64,000 nucleotides of DNA from the NCBI RefSeq assembly GCF_012927245.1, contig NZ_JABBGE010000001.1:1207513-1271512 (forward strand). Direction: 5' to 3'. Origin of the DNA: Streptomyces sp. R302 (GTDB lineage Bacteria > Actinomycetota > Actinomycetes > Streptomycetales > Streptomycetaceae). The translations under genes were made by a program, and so were the position numbers. Below the pieces are notes generated by a model. That model made no database searches. It was not told the origin of the DNA and was given only the letters and a program-made list of their open reading frames with translations. The stretch's first letter is position 1; each line of letters opens with the position of its first letter. Shown here in pieces: positions 1 to 8,626 of the stretch.

Positions 1-303
1 GTCGGAGAGCCGGTCGAGGGTGACGCGGGAGGCCGCCACGACCTCGTCGCCGTCGATGTACGAGGTCCCCACGAGGAGCGCCCGCACCCCGATGCCGTAC
101 CGCGTGCCGGTGGCGTCGGTCTCCACCCAGCCCAGGTCGACCAGGGTGCGCAGCAGCATGTACAGGCTCGACTTGGGGTAGCCCATGGTCTCCTGTACGG
201 CGGCCAGGGTGTGCATCCCGGGCCGTCCGGCGAAGAACTCCAGGAGCTCCACCGTCCGCACCGCGGACTTCACCTGCGCACCGTTCGCGTCGGCACCCGC
301 CAT
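1..303 (-). CDS. IclR-family transcriptional regulator (N-terminal part, cut by window edge)
   Basis: The first 101 codons read on the minus strand from an ATG at 303 and run off the left edge. They carry the IclR winged helix-turn-helix: a segment VRTVELLEFFAG, then a recognition region around GYPKSSLYMLLRTLVDLGWV, followed by the start of the ligand-binding GAF-like domain (RYGIGVRALLVGTSYIDGDEVV). IclR proteins usually regulate a neighbouring catabolic gene. The divergent aldehyde dehydrogenase at 446 is the obvious candidate target, and paired inverted repeats lie between the two genes. The family call is firm; the effector cannot be read because the C-terminal domain is missing. Confidence 0.88.
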   Translation of the reverse strand, partial: MAGADANGAQVKSAVRTVELLEFFAGRPGMHTLAAVQETMGYPKSSLYMLLRTLVDLGWVETDATGTRYGIGVRALLVGTSYIDGDEVVAASRVTLDRLSD

Positions 304-398
304 GTCCCCGCCCTTCTCGCCGGACTCCCGGACGACCTTCCGCCTCCCGGGTGACCTTGTGGGAACGCCCGTGGCGTCCCTAGAGTCCACCCTGAAGC

Positions 399-433
399 GT
401 TCATGCACAAGAACGGCGTTCATCATAGTGAAC
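399..433. promoter_or_regulatory. Paired inverted repeats, candidate IclR operator
   Basis: Two short inverted repeats lie just upstream of the aldehyde dehydrogenase start: GTTC-N8-GAAC at 399-414 and GTTCA-N6-TGAAC at 418-433. They sit between divergent regulator and enzyme genes, where an operator is expected. Assignment to the IclR protein is inference from position. Confidence 0.45.
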
Positions 434-445
434 AGGGGTGTGGTC

Positions 446-1924
446 GTGTCGGCAGCAGCAGTGTGGAGTGTGGACCCCCGGACGGGGAAGCCTCGCGAGC
501 AGGTCGGGACGGAGGCCACGGCCGCCGACGTCGACCGCGCGGTCCGCGCCGCGCACGCCACCCGGGACTCCCTCGCCGACCGTACGGTCCGCGCCGCCTT
601 CCTCAGGACCGCCGCAGACCTCCTCGACGCCTCCGCCGACGAGGTCGTCGCCACCGCCGACGCCGAGACCGCCCTCGGCGCCCCCCGGCTCACCGGCGAG
701 CTCGCCCGCACCAGCGGCCAGCTCCGGGCCTTCGCCGCGGTCGTCGAGGACGGCGCCTACCTCGACGTACGCATCGACCTGCCCGACCCGACGGCCGTGC
801 CGCCCCGCCCCGACCTGCGCCGCTGGAAGATCCCGCTCGGCGTCGTCGCCGTCTACGCGGCCAGCAACTTCCCGCTCGCCTTCTCCGTCCCCGGCGGCGA
901 CACCGCCAGCGCCCTCGCCGCCGGCTGCCCCGTCGTCGTCAAGGCCCACCCCGACCACCCGGCCACCTCCGAGCTGGCCGCCGCCCTGCTGCGCCGGGCC
1001 GCCGCCAAGGCCGGCCTTCCCGAGGACGTCGTCGTCCTGGTGCACGGCTTCGACGCGGGCGTCGAGCTGGTCCGCCACCCGCTGGTCGCGGCCGCCGGCT
1101 TCACCGGTTCCGTACGCGGCGGCCGGGCGCTCTTCGACGCCGCCGTCTCCCGCCCCGTGCCGATCCCCTTCCACGGCGAGCTCGGCTCCCTCAACCCGGT
1201 CGTCGTCACCCCCGGCGCGGTCGCCGAGCGGGCCGAGGAGACCGGCGCGGGCCTGGCCGGCTCCATGACCCTGGGCGCCGGCCAGTTCTGCACCAAGCCC
1301 GGCTTCGTCCTCGCCCCGGCGGGACCCGACGGCGACCGCTTCCTCGCCGCGCTCACCGAGGGCGTCGCCCGGGCCGGCGCCGCCGTCCTGCTCGACGACC
1401 GGATGCGGGCCGCCTTCGTCGACGGCGTCGCCGAGCGGGCCGCCCTCGACGGCGTCGAGGCGCCCGTCGTCCCCGGCGCCGCCGACGAGCACACCGTCAC
1501 CCCCGGCGTCCTCACCGTCGACGCGGCCCGGCTCGCCGCCGGTGAGCACGCCCTCCTCCTGGAGGAGTGCTTCGGCCCCGTCACCGTCGTCGCCCGCTAC
1601 ACCGACGAGACGGAGATCACCGCCGTCCTCGGCCGGCTGCCCGGCAACCTCACGGCCACCCTGCACTGCGCCGACGAGGACCCCGCCGCCCCCGGCCTGC
1701 TCGCCGCCCTCACCCCGCTCGCCGGCCGCGTCCTCGTCGGAGGCTGGCCCACCGGCGTCGCCGTCGCCGCCGCCCAGCACCACGGCGGCCCCTACCCGGC
1801 GACCACCTCCACCGCCACCTCGGTCGGCGCCACCGCCATCGAGCGCTGGCTCCGCCCGATCGCCTACCAGTCCACCCCGCAGCACCTGCTCCCGCCGGAG
1901 CTGCGCGACGCGCCGGAGGCATAG
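446..1924 (+). CDS. Aldehyde dehydrogenase (NADP+), alpha-ketoglutarate-semialdehyde dehydrogenase type
   Basis: A 492-aa aldehyde dehydrogenase that oxidises an aldehyde to the acid with NAD(P)+. The N-terminal half has the cofactor fold (ASNFPLAFSVPGGDTASALAAG, then VVVKAHPDHPATS). The catalytic region follows, with a conserved Glu in HGELGSLNPVVV and the nucleophile Cys in GAGQFCTKPG. These spellings match the ketoglutarate-semialdehyde dehydrogenase/AldH subgroup used in sugar-acid or hydroxyproline breakdown. GTG at 446 is chosen because AGGGG at 434-438 sits at normal distance; an upstream in-frame stretch lacks family similarity. The divergent IclR gene suggests substrate induction. 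The exact substrate is not certain. Confidence 0.88.
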   Translation: MSAAAVWSVDPRTGKPREQVGTEATAADVDRAVRAAHATRDSLADRTVRAAFLRTAADLLDASADEVVATADAETALGAPRLTGELARTSGQLRAFAAVVEDGAYLDVRIDLPDPTAVPPRPDLRRWKIPLGVVAVYAASNFPLAFSVPGGDTASALAAGCPVVVKAHPDHPATSELAAALLRRAAAKAGLPEDVVVLVHGFDAGVELVRHPLVAAAGFTGSVRGGRALFDAAVSRPVPIPFHGELGSLNPVVVTPGAVAERAEETGAGLAGSMTLGAGQFCTKPGFVLAPAGPDGDRFLAALTEGVARAGAAVLLDDRMRAAFVDGVAERAALDGVEAPVVPGAADEHTVTPGVLTVDAARLAAGEHALLLEECFGPVTVVARYTDETEITAVLGRLPGNLTATLHCADEDPAAPGLLAALTPLAGRVLVGGWPTGVAVAAAQHHGGPYPATTSTATSVGATAIERWLRPIAYQSTPQHLLPPELRDAPEA

Positions 1925-2015
1925 CCCGAGGCGTATCCGGAGGCGTAAGCGGAATGAAATCCGCGGGGGCGGTGTTGCGGAGAGGACAGCCCGCCCCCCC
2001 CGGAGAAGGAAACCC

Positions 2016-2726
2016 ATGCGCGTCGAGATCTGGTCGGACATCGCCTGCCCCTGGTGCTACATCGGCAAGGCCCGCTTCGAGAAGGGCCTCGCGGCCTTCG
2101 CCCACCGCGAGGACGTCGAGGTCGTGCACCGGTCCTTCGAGCTCGACCCGCACCGCGCCAAGGGCGACACCGGGCCCGTCCTGGAGATGCTGGCGAAGAA
2201 GTACGGCCGGACCCTCGACGAGGCCCGCGCCATGGAGGCGCACGTCGCCTCCAACGCCCACTCCGAGGGCCTGGAGTACCTCGCCGACGGCCGCGACCAC
2301 GGCAACACCTTCGACATCCACCGGCTGCTCCACCTCGCCAAGGAGCGCGGCCGGCAGAACGAGCTGCTCGACCTCGCCTACCGGGCCAACTTCGCCGAGG
2401 AGCGGTCCGTCTTCGACGCCGAGACCCTGGTGACCCTCGCCGTCGAGGCCGGGCTCGACGAGGCCGAGGCGCGCGCCGTCCTCGCCGACGAGAACGCCTA
2501 CGCCGACGCCGTGCGCGCCGACGAGCGCGAGGCCGCCGAACTCGGTGCCAACGCCGTGCCGTTCTTCGTCCTCGACCGCCGCTACGGAGTCTCCGGCGGC
2601 CAGCCCGCCGAGGTCTTCACCCAGGCCCTGGAGCAGGCCTGGCAGGGCCGCGTCCTCCAGCCCGTCGGGGCCGCCGACGCGGAGGCCTGCGGCCCCGACG
2701 GCTGCGAGGTCCCGGCGCGCGACTGA
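2016..2726 (+). CDS. DsbA-family oxidoreductase (FrnE-like)
   Basis: A 236-aa thioredoxin-fold protein of the DsbA/FrnE group. The active-site motif CPWC lies at about residues 11-14 (SDIACPWCYIGK), followed by the helical insertion typical of the family. The C-terminal part holds the cis-Pro segment (NAVPFFVLDRRYGVSGGQP). A second Cys pair near the end (EACGPDGCEV) could be redox-active. There is no signal peptide, so it is probably a cytosolic disulfide oxidoreductase or isomerase, as described for FrnE. ATG at 2016 is supported by GGAGAAGGA at 2002-2010. It follows the aldehyde dehydrogenase by about 90 bp and may share its transcript. Confidence 0.9.
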   Translation: MRVEIWSDIACPWCYIGKARFEKGLAAFAHREDVEVVHRSFELDPHRAKGDTGPVLEMLAKKYGRTLDEARAMEAHVASNAHSEGLEYLADGRDHGNTFDIHRLLHLAKERGRQNELLDLAYRANFAEERSVFDAETLVTLAVEAGLDEAEARAVLADENAYADAVRADEREAAELGANAVPFFVLDRRYGVSGGQPAEVFTQALEQAWQGRVLQPVGAADAEACGPDGCEVPARD

Positions 2727-2839
2727 GACAGCGCTCCGACCCGTCCCACCGCCCTGACCTGCGAAGATAAGCGGCGCTTGGGGGTTCCCCATGATCATTC
2801 GGCATTGACGGGGGGTCGTGGGGAGCCCAGGGTAGGGGC

Positions 2840-3898
2840 ATGGACTCCCTCGATCAGCCGCTCGGCGGCGCCGAGTTCGCCCCCAAGCGGACCTATCTGA
2901 ACACCTCCGCCTGCGCCCTGCTGCCGCGCAGGACCGTCGAGGCGGTCACCGCCCTCGCCCAGGAGACCGCCGACGGGCGGGCGGGCGGCGCCGGCAGCTT
3001 CGACGTCGTCGACGAGGCCCGGGCCTCCTTCGCCCGGCTCGTCTCGGTCGCCCCCGAGCGGGTCGCGGTCGGCAGCTCGGTCGCCGTGCACTCCGGGATG
3101 ATCGCCCAGTCGATGCCCGCCGGCGCCGAGATCCTCTTCCCCGAGGGCGACTTCTCCTCCCTCATCACGCCCTTCACCGTCCGCGGCGACCTGAAGGTCC
3201 GCTTCGTGCCGCTGGAGCGGCTCGCCGAGTCCGTCCGCCCGGAGACCGCCCTGGTCGCCCTCTCCGCCGTGCAGTCGGCGGACGGGCGGACCGCCGACCT
3301 CGCCGCCGTCCGCGCCGCCGCGGCGGCCCACGGGGCCCGCACCCTGCTCGACGCCACCCAGTCCGCGGGCTGGCTGCCGCTGCGGGCGGGGGAGTGGGAC
3401 TACACGGTCGCCGGCGCCTACAAGTACCTGCTCTGCCCGCGCGGCGCCTCCTTCCTCACCGTCACCGAGGAGGCCCAGGACGGCCTGCTGCCGATCCACG
3501 CGAACTGGGTCACCGGCGAGGAGCGGTGGGTCAACAGCTACGGTCCGGTGCGCGAACTCGCCCGCTCCGCACGCCGCTTCGACGAGCCCTCGGCCTTCCT
3601 CTCGTACCACGGCGCGGCCGCCTCGCTCGCGCTCCTGGAGGAGATCGGCATCGAGCGGATCGAGGCCCACGACAAGGGGCTCGCCGCCCGCTTCCGCGCC
3701 GGACTGCTCTCCCTCGGGCACCGGCCGGTCATGGACGACTCCACGGTCGTCGCCGTCCCCGGTCTCGGCCACCGCGCCGACGCCCTGGAGGCGGCCGACA
3801 TCGTCCTCTCGGACCGCTCCGGCAATCTGCGGGCCTCGTTCCACCTGTACAACACGGCGGCGGACGTCGACCGCACCCTGGACGTCCTGGCGGGCTGA
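2840..3898 (+). CDS. Class V PLP-dependent aminotransferase
   Basis: A 352-aa fold-type I PLP enzyme related to kynureninase, cysteine desulfurase-like and isopenicillin N epimerase-like proteins. The PLP-binding Asp and His region reads TLLDATQSAGWLPL, and the Schiff-base Lys is in VAGAYKYLLCPRG. It starts directly with the substrate-proximal segment (RTYLNTSACALLPRRTVEAV). No neighbour identifies its substrate. The ATG at 2840 is the first in frame and gives a normal family length. A role in amino-acid metabolism is likely; anything narrower would be a guess. Confidence 0.85.
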   Translation: MDSLDQPLGGAEFAPKRTYLNTSACALLPRRTVEAVTALAQETADGRAGGAGSFDVVDEARASFARLVSVAPERVAVGSSVAVHSGMIAQSMPAGAEILFPEGDFSSLITPFTVRGDLKVRFVPLERLAESVRPETALVALSAVQSADGRTADLAAVRAAAAAHGARTLLDATQSAGWLPLRAGEWDYTVAGAYKYLLCPRGASFLTVTEEAQDGLLPIHANWVTGEERWVNSYGPVRELARSARRFDEPSAFLSYHGAAASLALLEEIGIERIEAHDKGLAARFRAGLLSLGHRPVMDDSTVVAVPGLGHRADALEAADIVLSDRSGNLRASFHLYNTAADVDRTLDVLAG

Positions 3899-3900
3899 AA

Positions 3901-3975
3901 GCCGCCCGGCGGTTCGCCGCCCGGCGGTTCAGCGGTTCATCCGGTTCAGCGGTTCATCGGATTCAGCAGTTCACC
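3901..3975. repeat. Tandem repeats between convergent genes
   Basis: Two exact 15-bp copies of GCCGCCCGGCGGTTC (3901-3930) run into three 17-bp units of CGGTTCAGCGGTTCATC type (3925-3975, the third diverged). The array lies between the tail-to-tail aminotransferase and MarR genes and overlaps the last codons of the MarR gene. The GCCGCC/GGCGG content could form small hairpins and help termination. Confidence 0.75.
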
Positions 3976-4466
3976 GGCGGGCAGTCGCCCGCGTCGCCCG
4001 CCTCCGCGCGCAGGTTCTCCGCGAGGACCCCGAGGAGGCGGGCCAGCTCGGTCCGCTCGGCCGGGTCGAGGCCTGCCAGCGAGCTGGCCTCCAGGTCGGA
4101 CCAGGCGTTCTCGACGCCGGCCTTCAGCGCCTGCCCCTCCTCCGTCGCCTCGACGAGCACCGCCCGCCGGTCGGCGGGGTCGGGGGAGCGGTGCACGTAA
4201 CCGCACTGCTCCAGGCGCTGGAGCATCTTCGTCACGGTCGACGGGTCCAGGCCGAGCGACTGGATCAACTCCGACTGGCGGGCCGCCCCGCAGTCCCACA
4301 GCCGCATCATCATCAGCTCCTGGCCCGGGTAGAGGCCGAGCTCGCGCAGCCGCCGCCCCATGGCTATCCGGTGCGTCCGGGAGACCCGGGCGAGGGTCAT
4401 GCCGACCGGGCCGCCGCGCGCGGCGGACGGCAGCTGCTCGGTGCAGGCGGGCTCGACTGCGGTCAT
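3963..4466 (-). CDS. MarR-family transcriptional regulator
   Basis: A 167-aa MarR protein. The winged helix-turn-helix occupies about residues 50-115 ([39 protein letters not shown]), flanked by dimerisation helices. The start ATG at 4466 follows a GAGGAG ribosome site. It is divergent from the Old Yellow Enzyme reductase at 4600, and a good palindrome lies in the shared promoter region, so autorepression plus control of the reductase is the simplest model. MarR/OYE pairs commonly respond to electrophiles or quinones; that part is inference. Confidence 0.92.
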   Translation of the reverse strand: MTAVEPACTEQLPSAARGGPVGMTLARVSRTHRIAMGRRLRELGLYPGQELMMMRLWDCGAARQSELIQSLGLDPSTVTKMLQRLEQCGYVHRSPDPADRRAVLVEATEEGQALKAGVENAWSDLEASSLAGLDPAERTELARLLGVLAENLRAEAGDAGDCPPVNC

Positions 4467-4518
4467 CAGGGGCTCCTCGGGGCGGCTCTACCTTCCTCAG
4501 GGTACAGCGCGCGAGTAT

Positions 4519-4572
4519 TTGCTTGGCTGGCCAATCAATGCGTACAGTGACTTCGGGCCACATGATTGGCCG
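4519..4572. promoter_or_regulatory. Candidate MarR operators in divergent promoter
   Basis: A near-perfect palindrome TTGCTTGG-CTGG-CCAATCAA lies at 4519-4538 (7 of 8 arm positions pair). A further copy of its right arm in inverted orientation, TGATTGGCC, lies at 4563-4571. The sequence is A/T-richer than its surroundings and sits between the divergent MarR and reductase genes, 28-80 bp before the reductase start. Confidence 0.65.
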
Positions 4573-4599
4573 ACCACATATTAGGTTCGGGAGACCGCC

Positions 4600-5670
4600 A
4601 TGACCACCGCCTTCGACCCCGTCGACCTCGCCGGCACCCGCCTCGCCAACCGGATCGCCATGGCCCCGATGACCCGCAGCCGGGCGAACGGCCAGGACCG
4701 CACCCCGCCGGCGATCGTCGCCGAGTACTACGCCCAACGCGCCTCCGCCGGACTGATCATCAGCGAAGGCATCCAGCCGGTCGCCGAAGGCCAGGGCTAC
4801 CCCAACACCCCCGGCCTGCACAGCCGCGAGCAGATCGCCGCCTGGCGCGAGGTCACCGACGCCGTCCACGCGCGCGGCGGCCGGATCTTCGCCCAGCTCA
4901 TGCACTCCGGCCGGATCGGCCACCCCGACCTCCTCGACGGCGACCTCCACCCCGTCGGCCCCTCGCCCGTCGCCGCCGCCGGCCAGGTCTACACCCACGA
5001 GGGCCCCAAGGACTTCCCCACCCCCCGCGAGCTCACCGGCGACCAGGTCCACGAGGCGGTCGCCGGCTTCGCCGCCGCCGCCCGCAACGCCGTCGAGGCC
5101 GGCTTCGACGGCGTCGAGATCCACGGCGCCAACGGCTACCTGATCCATCAGTTCCTCGCCTCCGGCTCCAACCACCGCACCGACGAGTGGGGCGGACCGG
5201 TCGGGAACCGCATCCGCTTCGCCGCCGAGGTCGTCCGCGCCGTCGCCGCCGAGATCGGCCCCGAGCGCACCGGCCTGCGGATCTCCCCGGCCAACACCCT
5301 CAACGACATCGCCGAGACCGACACCGACGAGCTCTACCCCGCGCTGCTCGAAGCGATCGAGCCCGTCGGCATCGCCTACCTCCACGTCCTGGAGACCGCC
5401 CCGGAGCGCCGCCCGCTCGTCCTCGACCTGCGCAAGCGCTTCGCCGGCACCTTCATCCTCAACCCGGCCACCGGCGCCGACCCGACCGGCGCCGAGTCCC
5501 TCGCCCTGGTCGAGGACGGCACCACCGACCTCGTCGCCTACGGCCGGCTCTTCATCGCCAACCCCGACCTGCCCGCCCGCCTGAAGACCGACGGCCCCTA
5601 CGCCGCCCCGGACCCCGCCACCATGTACAGCGGCGGCCCCGAGGGCTACATCGACTACCCCGCCCTCTGA
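4600..5670 (+). CDS. Alkene reductase, Old Yellow Enzyme family (NemA-like)
   Basis: A 356-aa FMN-dependent TIM-barrel ene-reductase that reduces activated C=C bonds, and often nitro-esters, with NAD(P)H. The N-terminus has the FMN-binding [10 protein letters not shown] segment. The substrate His-Asn pair appears in [15 protein letters not shown], followed by the family signature [14 protein letters not shown]. The C-terminal part [16 protein letters not shown] closes the barrel. It is transcribed away from a MarR gene across a shared operator region, suggesting induction by electrophiles. Confidence 0.93.
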   Translation: MTTAFDPVDLAGTRLANRIAMAPMTRSRANGQDRTPPAIVAEYYAQRASAGLIISEGIQPVAEGQGYPNTPGLHSREQIAAWREVTDAVHARGGRIFAQLMHSGRIGHPDLLDGDLHPVGPSPVAAAGQVYTHEGPKDFPTPRELTGDQVHEAVAGFAAAARNAVEAGFDGVEIHGANGYLIHQFLASGSNHRTDEWGGPVGNRIRFAAEVVRAVAAEIGPERTGLRISPANTLNDIAETDTDELYPALLEAIEPVGIAYLHVLETAPERRPLVLDLRKRFAGTFILNPATGADPTGAESLALVEDGTTDLVAYGRLFIANPDLPARLKTDGPYAAPDPATMYSGGPEGYIDYPAL

Positions 5671-5756
5671 GCACCCCGCCCTTCGAGCGCGTACGACGGA
5701 GGGGCGGGACCCGGACACGACCCCGGATCCCGCCCCTCCGTCCGCGTACCGCCGCC

Positions 5757-6860
5757 CTACCAGGCCGCGGTGGCCGCCCGGCGCGCGCCCTCCAGGTCCA
5801 CCGTCCGGCCCGCCTCGCCGAGCACCGCGCCGAGCGCGGCCAGCGAGGACTGCACCGCGTTCGGCGTCGCGTCGGGCCCGTAGTGGTTCACCCGGACCAT
5901 CTCCTTCGCCAGCGCCCCGCCGCCCGCGATCAGCGGCAGCGACGGGTCGGCGGCCAGCGCCTTCGCCACCAGCTCGGAGGCGTCGAGCCCCGCCGGGACC
6001 CGCAGCGTCGTCGCCACCGGCGCCGCGTCCCCCGCCTCGTACACGTACGGCTCCAGGCCGCCGCCCAGCGCGAGGGCGCCCGCGCGGGTCGCCGCCGCGG
6101 CCGAGGCGTGCCGCGCCATCAGCGCGTCCAGGCCCTCCGCCTCGATCCGCTCCACACACGCCTCCAGGGCCAGCATCTCCAGCTGCGCCGGGGCGTGGAG
6201 CAGCGCCTTGCGGCCGCCGTCGATCCAGCGCTCCTTCCAGTCCAGGAGGGAGAGGTACGAGCGGCGCGGGGCCGCCGGATTGGCGGCGAAGCGCTCCCAG
6301 GCCCGCTCGCTCACCGACACCGCCGAGACGCCCGCCGGGCCGCCCATCGCCTTCTGCGCGCCGATGATGCACATGTCGACGCCCCAGGCGTCCGGCAGCA
6401 CCGGTTCGGCGCCGATCGACGCCACCGCGTCCAGGTAGAACAGCGCGCCGTGGGCGCGCACGACCTCGCCGATCTCCGCGACCGGGTTGGTGTTGCCGGT
6501 GGCGGCCTCCGCGTGCACCAGCGAGACGAAGTCGATCTCCGGGTGCTCGGCGAGCGCCCGCTCCACCTGCCCGGCGGTGACCGCCGTGTGGAAGGGCACG
6601 GCCAGGTCGACCACGGTCGCCCCGCAGTCGCGCAGCCAGTTCCCGAAGGTCTGCCCGTACGGACCGGTGACCACGTTCAGCGCGGTCGAACCGGCCCGCG
6701 CCCCGCTGCGGATGCACCCCTCCAGGGGCAGCAGCGCCTCGCCCTGGGTGATCACCACGTCCTGCTCGGTGGAGAGCAGCGCGGCGACCCGCCGCTCGAT
6801 CGACGCGAAGTGCGCGGCGGTCATCGGGGCCAGGTCGAGCAGCGGGTGTGTCACGGTCAC
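5757..6860 (-). CDS. Class V aminotransferase, alanine-glyoxylate/serine-pyruvate type
   Basis: A 367-aa PLP enzyme. The PLP Asp lies in [16 protein letters not shown] and the Schiff-base Lys in [16 protein letters not shown], the spelling of alanine-glyoxylate and ureidoglycine-glyoxylate aminotransferases. A C-terminal Arg-containing segment ([21 protein letters not shown]) completes the fold. The GTG at 6860 is preferred over a longer frame because GAGAAGG (complement of 6868-6874) is seven bases upstream and the longer N-terminus is low-complexity. The divergent gene at 6955 encodes an amidohydrolase; a shared role in purine or glyoxylate nitrogen salvage is possible but unproven. Confidence 0.87.
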   Translation of the reverse strand: MTVTHPLLDLAPMTAAHFASIERRVAALLSTEQDVVITQGEALLPLEGCIRSGARAGSTALNVVTGPYGQTFGNWLRDCGATVVDLAVPFHTAVTAGQVERALAEHPEIDFVSLVHAEAATGNTNPVAEIGEVVRAHGALFYLDAVASIGAEPVLPDAWGVDMCIIGAQKAMGGPAGVSAVSVSERAWERFAANPAAPRRSYLSLLDWKERWIDGGRKALLHAPAQLEMLALEACVERIEAEGLDALMARHASAAAATRAGALALGGGLEPYVYEAGDAAPVATTLRVPAGLDASELVAKALAADPSLPLIAGGGALAKEMVRVNHYGPDATPNAVQSSLAALGAVLGEAGRTVDLEGARRAATAAW

Positions 6861-6954
6861 GGTGGTGCCTTCTCGGGTCGGTGGTACGGCCGCCGGCCAG
6901 CGTACGCCCACCGTTCCCCCCGGCCCCCGCACCCCGCGGCCGTACAGTGCAGGC

Positions 6955-8049
6955 ATGAGCGATCACGAGGTGTTGCACGTGAAGGGGCGGGTGCTCGTCG
7001 GCCCGGAGGACGTACGGGACGAACTCTGGTGCGTGGACGGGCGGATCACCTTCGAGCGGCCCGCCGGTCTCACGGCGGAGGCCGTCGTCGTCCGGGGGTG
7101 GGCGCTGCCCGGGCTCGTCGACGCGCACTGCCACGTCGGGCTCGACCGGCACGGCCCCGTCGACGAGGCCACGGCCGAGAAGCAGGCGCTCGCCGACCGG
7201 GACGCCGGGACCCTGCTGATCCGGGACGCCGGCTCGCCCTCCGACACCCGCTGGATCGACGAGCGGGAGGACCTGCCGAAGATCATCCGGGCGGGCCGGC
7301 ACATCGCCCGCACCCGCCGCTACATCCGCAACTACGCCCATGAGATCGAGCCCGCCGACCTGGTGGAGTACGTGGGCCGGGAGGCCCGGCGCGGCGACGG
7401 CTGGGTCAAGCTGGTCGGCGACTGGATCGACCGCGAGGTCGGCGACCTCACCCCGTCCTGGCCGCGCGCCGAGGTCGAGGCGGCGATCGCCGAGGCGCAC
7501 CGGCTCGGCGCCCGGGTCACCGCGCACTGCTTCGCCGAGGACTCGCTGCGCGACCTCGTCGAGGCGGGCATCGACTGCGTCGAGCACGCCACGGGCCTGA
7601 CCGAGGAGACGATCCCGCTCTTCGCGGAGCGCGGGGTGGCCATCGTGCCGACCCTGATCAACATCGCGACCTTCCCGCACCTCGCCGACGGCGGCGAGGC
7701 CAAGTTCCCCCGCTGGTCGGCCCATATGCGTCGGCTGCACGAGCGCCGGTACGACACCGTCCGCGCCGCCTTCGACGCAGGGATCCCGGTCTTCGTCGGC
7801 ACCGACGCGGGCGGCTCCCTCGCCCACGGCCTGGTCGCCGAGGAGGTCGAGGAGCTGACGAAGGCCGGCATCCCGGCGCTCGACGCGCTCTCCGCCACCA
7901 CCTGGGGGGCCAGGGCCTGGCTGGGCCGCCCCGCCCTGGAGGAGGGCGCCCCCGCCGACCTCGTCGTCTACGACCAGGACCCGCGCGCGGACGTCCGCGT
8001 CCTGGCGGCGCCGCGGCGGGTCGTGGTCGAGGGCCGGATCATCTCCTAG
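6955..8049 (+). CDS. Amidohydrolase family protein (imidazolonepropionase/prolidase-like)
   Basis: A 364-aa metal-dependent hydrolase with a small beta-sandwich formed by both termini. Visible metal ligands are HCH in [13 protein letters not shown], His residues in RVTAHCF and CVEHATGL, and the Asp in VFVGTDAGG. The end reads [15 protein letters not shown], a standard amidohydrolase closing segment. It probably hydrolyses a cyclic amide, dipeptide or similar C-N bond; the substrate is unknown. ATG at 6955 gives the expected start and is divergent from the aminotransferase. Confidence 0.87.
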   Translation: MSDHEVLHVKGRVLVGPEDVRDELWCVDGRITFERPAGLTAEAVVVRGWALPGLVDAHCHVGLDRHGPVDEATAEKQALADRDAGTLLIRDAGSPSDTRWIDEREDLPKIIRAGRHIARTRRYIRNYAHEIEPADLVEYVGREARRGDGWVKLVGDWIDREVGDLTPSWPRAEVEAAIAEAHRLGARVTAHCFAEDSLRDLVEAGIDCVEHATGLTEETIPLFAERGVAIVPTLINIATFPHLADGGEAKFPRWSAHMRRLHERRYDTVRAAFDAGIPVFVGTDAGGSLAHGLVAEEVEELTKAGIPALDALSATTWGARAWLGRPALEEGAPADLVVYDQDPRADVRVLAAPRRVVVEGRIIS

Positions 8050-8050
8050 T

Positions 8051-8626
8051 TCACGCGGAGGCGGCGGCCCGGCGGAGGAAGGCCAGCCGGGCCCGCTTCT
8101 CCGGGATGAAGACCTCCGGCAGGTCGACCTCGGGGAGGACGACCTCGGGGCCCAGCTCGAAGCCGGCCCGCGCCATGCGGGCGACGGCCTTCTCGTTCGC
8201 CGCGTCCGGCTCCACCACGATCCGGGTGTGGTCGCGGTGGCAGAAGGCGACGAGCGCGGAGAGCAGTCCGGCGGTGAAGCCAGGGGACGGGGCGGTGTTC
8301 GGGGCGAGGAAGAGGTGGCAGCCGATGTCGCCCTCCTCGACCTCGTAGCACTCGCTCACCCGGTCCGCCTCGGGCTCGTACGTCTGGAAGATCGAGACCG
8401 GCTCGCCGTCGAGCTCCACGAGGAACCCGTGGTGGGTGGTGAGCGAGTCCAGGTGGGCGTAGACGTCCCTGACCTGCTCGACGGTGGTGCCGTTCATGCC
8501 CCAGAAGGAGGCCCGCTCCTCGTTGACCCAGGCGTGGATGAGCGGGGCGTCCGCGTCCGGGGCGATCGGGCGGACGGCGACGGTGCCGAGGCCCTCGACG
8601 GTCTGGACGTAGACGGGGGTGGTCAT
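8051..8626 (-). CDS. GNAT acyltransferase, siderophore type (IucB/MbtK-like)
   Basis: A 191-aa protein of the IucB/MbtK/SidF-like acyltransferase branch, which acylates hydroxylamines or lysine side chains in siderophore assembly. Typical features are [10 protein letters not shown] near residue 35, the beta-bulge segment [18 protein letters not shown], and the CoA-binding end [22 protein letters not shown]. Its ATG overlaps the stop of the upstream penicillin-acylase gene by ATGA, so the two are translationally coupled and share the iron box at 10749. No hydroxylase or NIS/NRPS synthetase is present in the window, so its substrate must come from elsewhere. Confidence 0.85.
   Translation of the reverse strand: MTTPVYVQTVEGLGTVAVRPIAPDADAPLIHAWVNEERASFWGMNGTTVEQVRDVYAHLDSLTTHHGFLVELDGEPVSIFQTYEPEADRVSECYEVEEGDIGCHLFLAPNTAPSPGFTAGLLSALVAFCHRDHTRIVVEPDAANEKAVARMARAGFELGPEVVLPEVDLPEVFIPEKRARLAFLRRAAASA

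Noticed and set aside
4566..7343. Long plus-strand Arg/Pro-rich open frame
   Set aside because: It covers the reductase in another frame and the antisense of the aminotransferase. No family motif is present; the composition is that of a shadow.
3946..7827. Very long minus-strand open frame of about 1290 codons
   Set aside because: It spans genes of both strands with strong family motifs, and its translation is low-complexity Gly/Arg/Asp. It is a GC-rich shadow frame.
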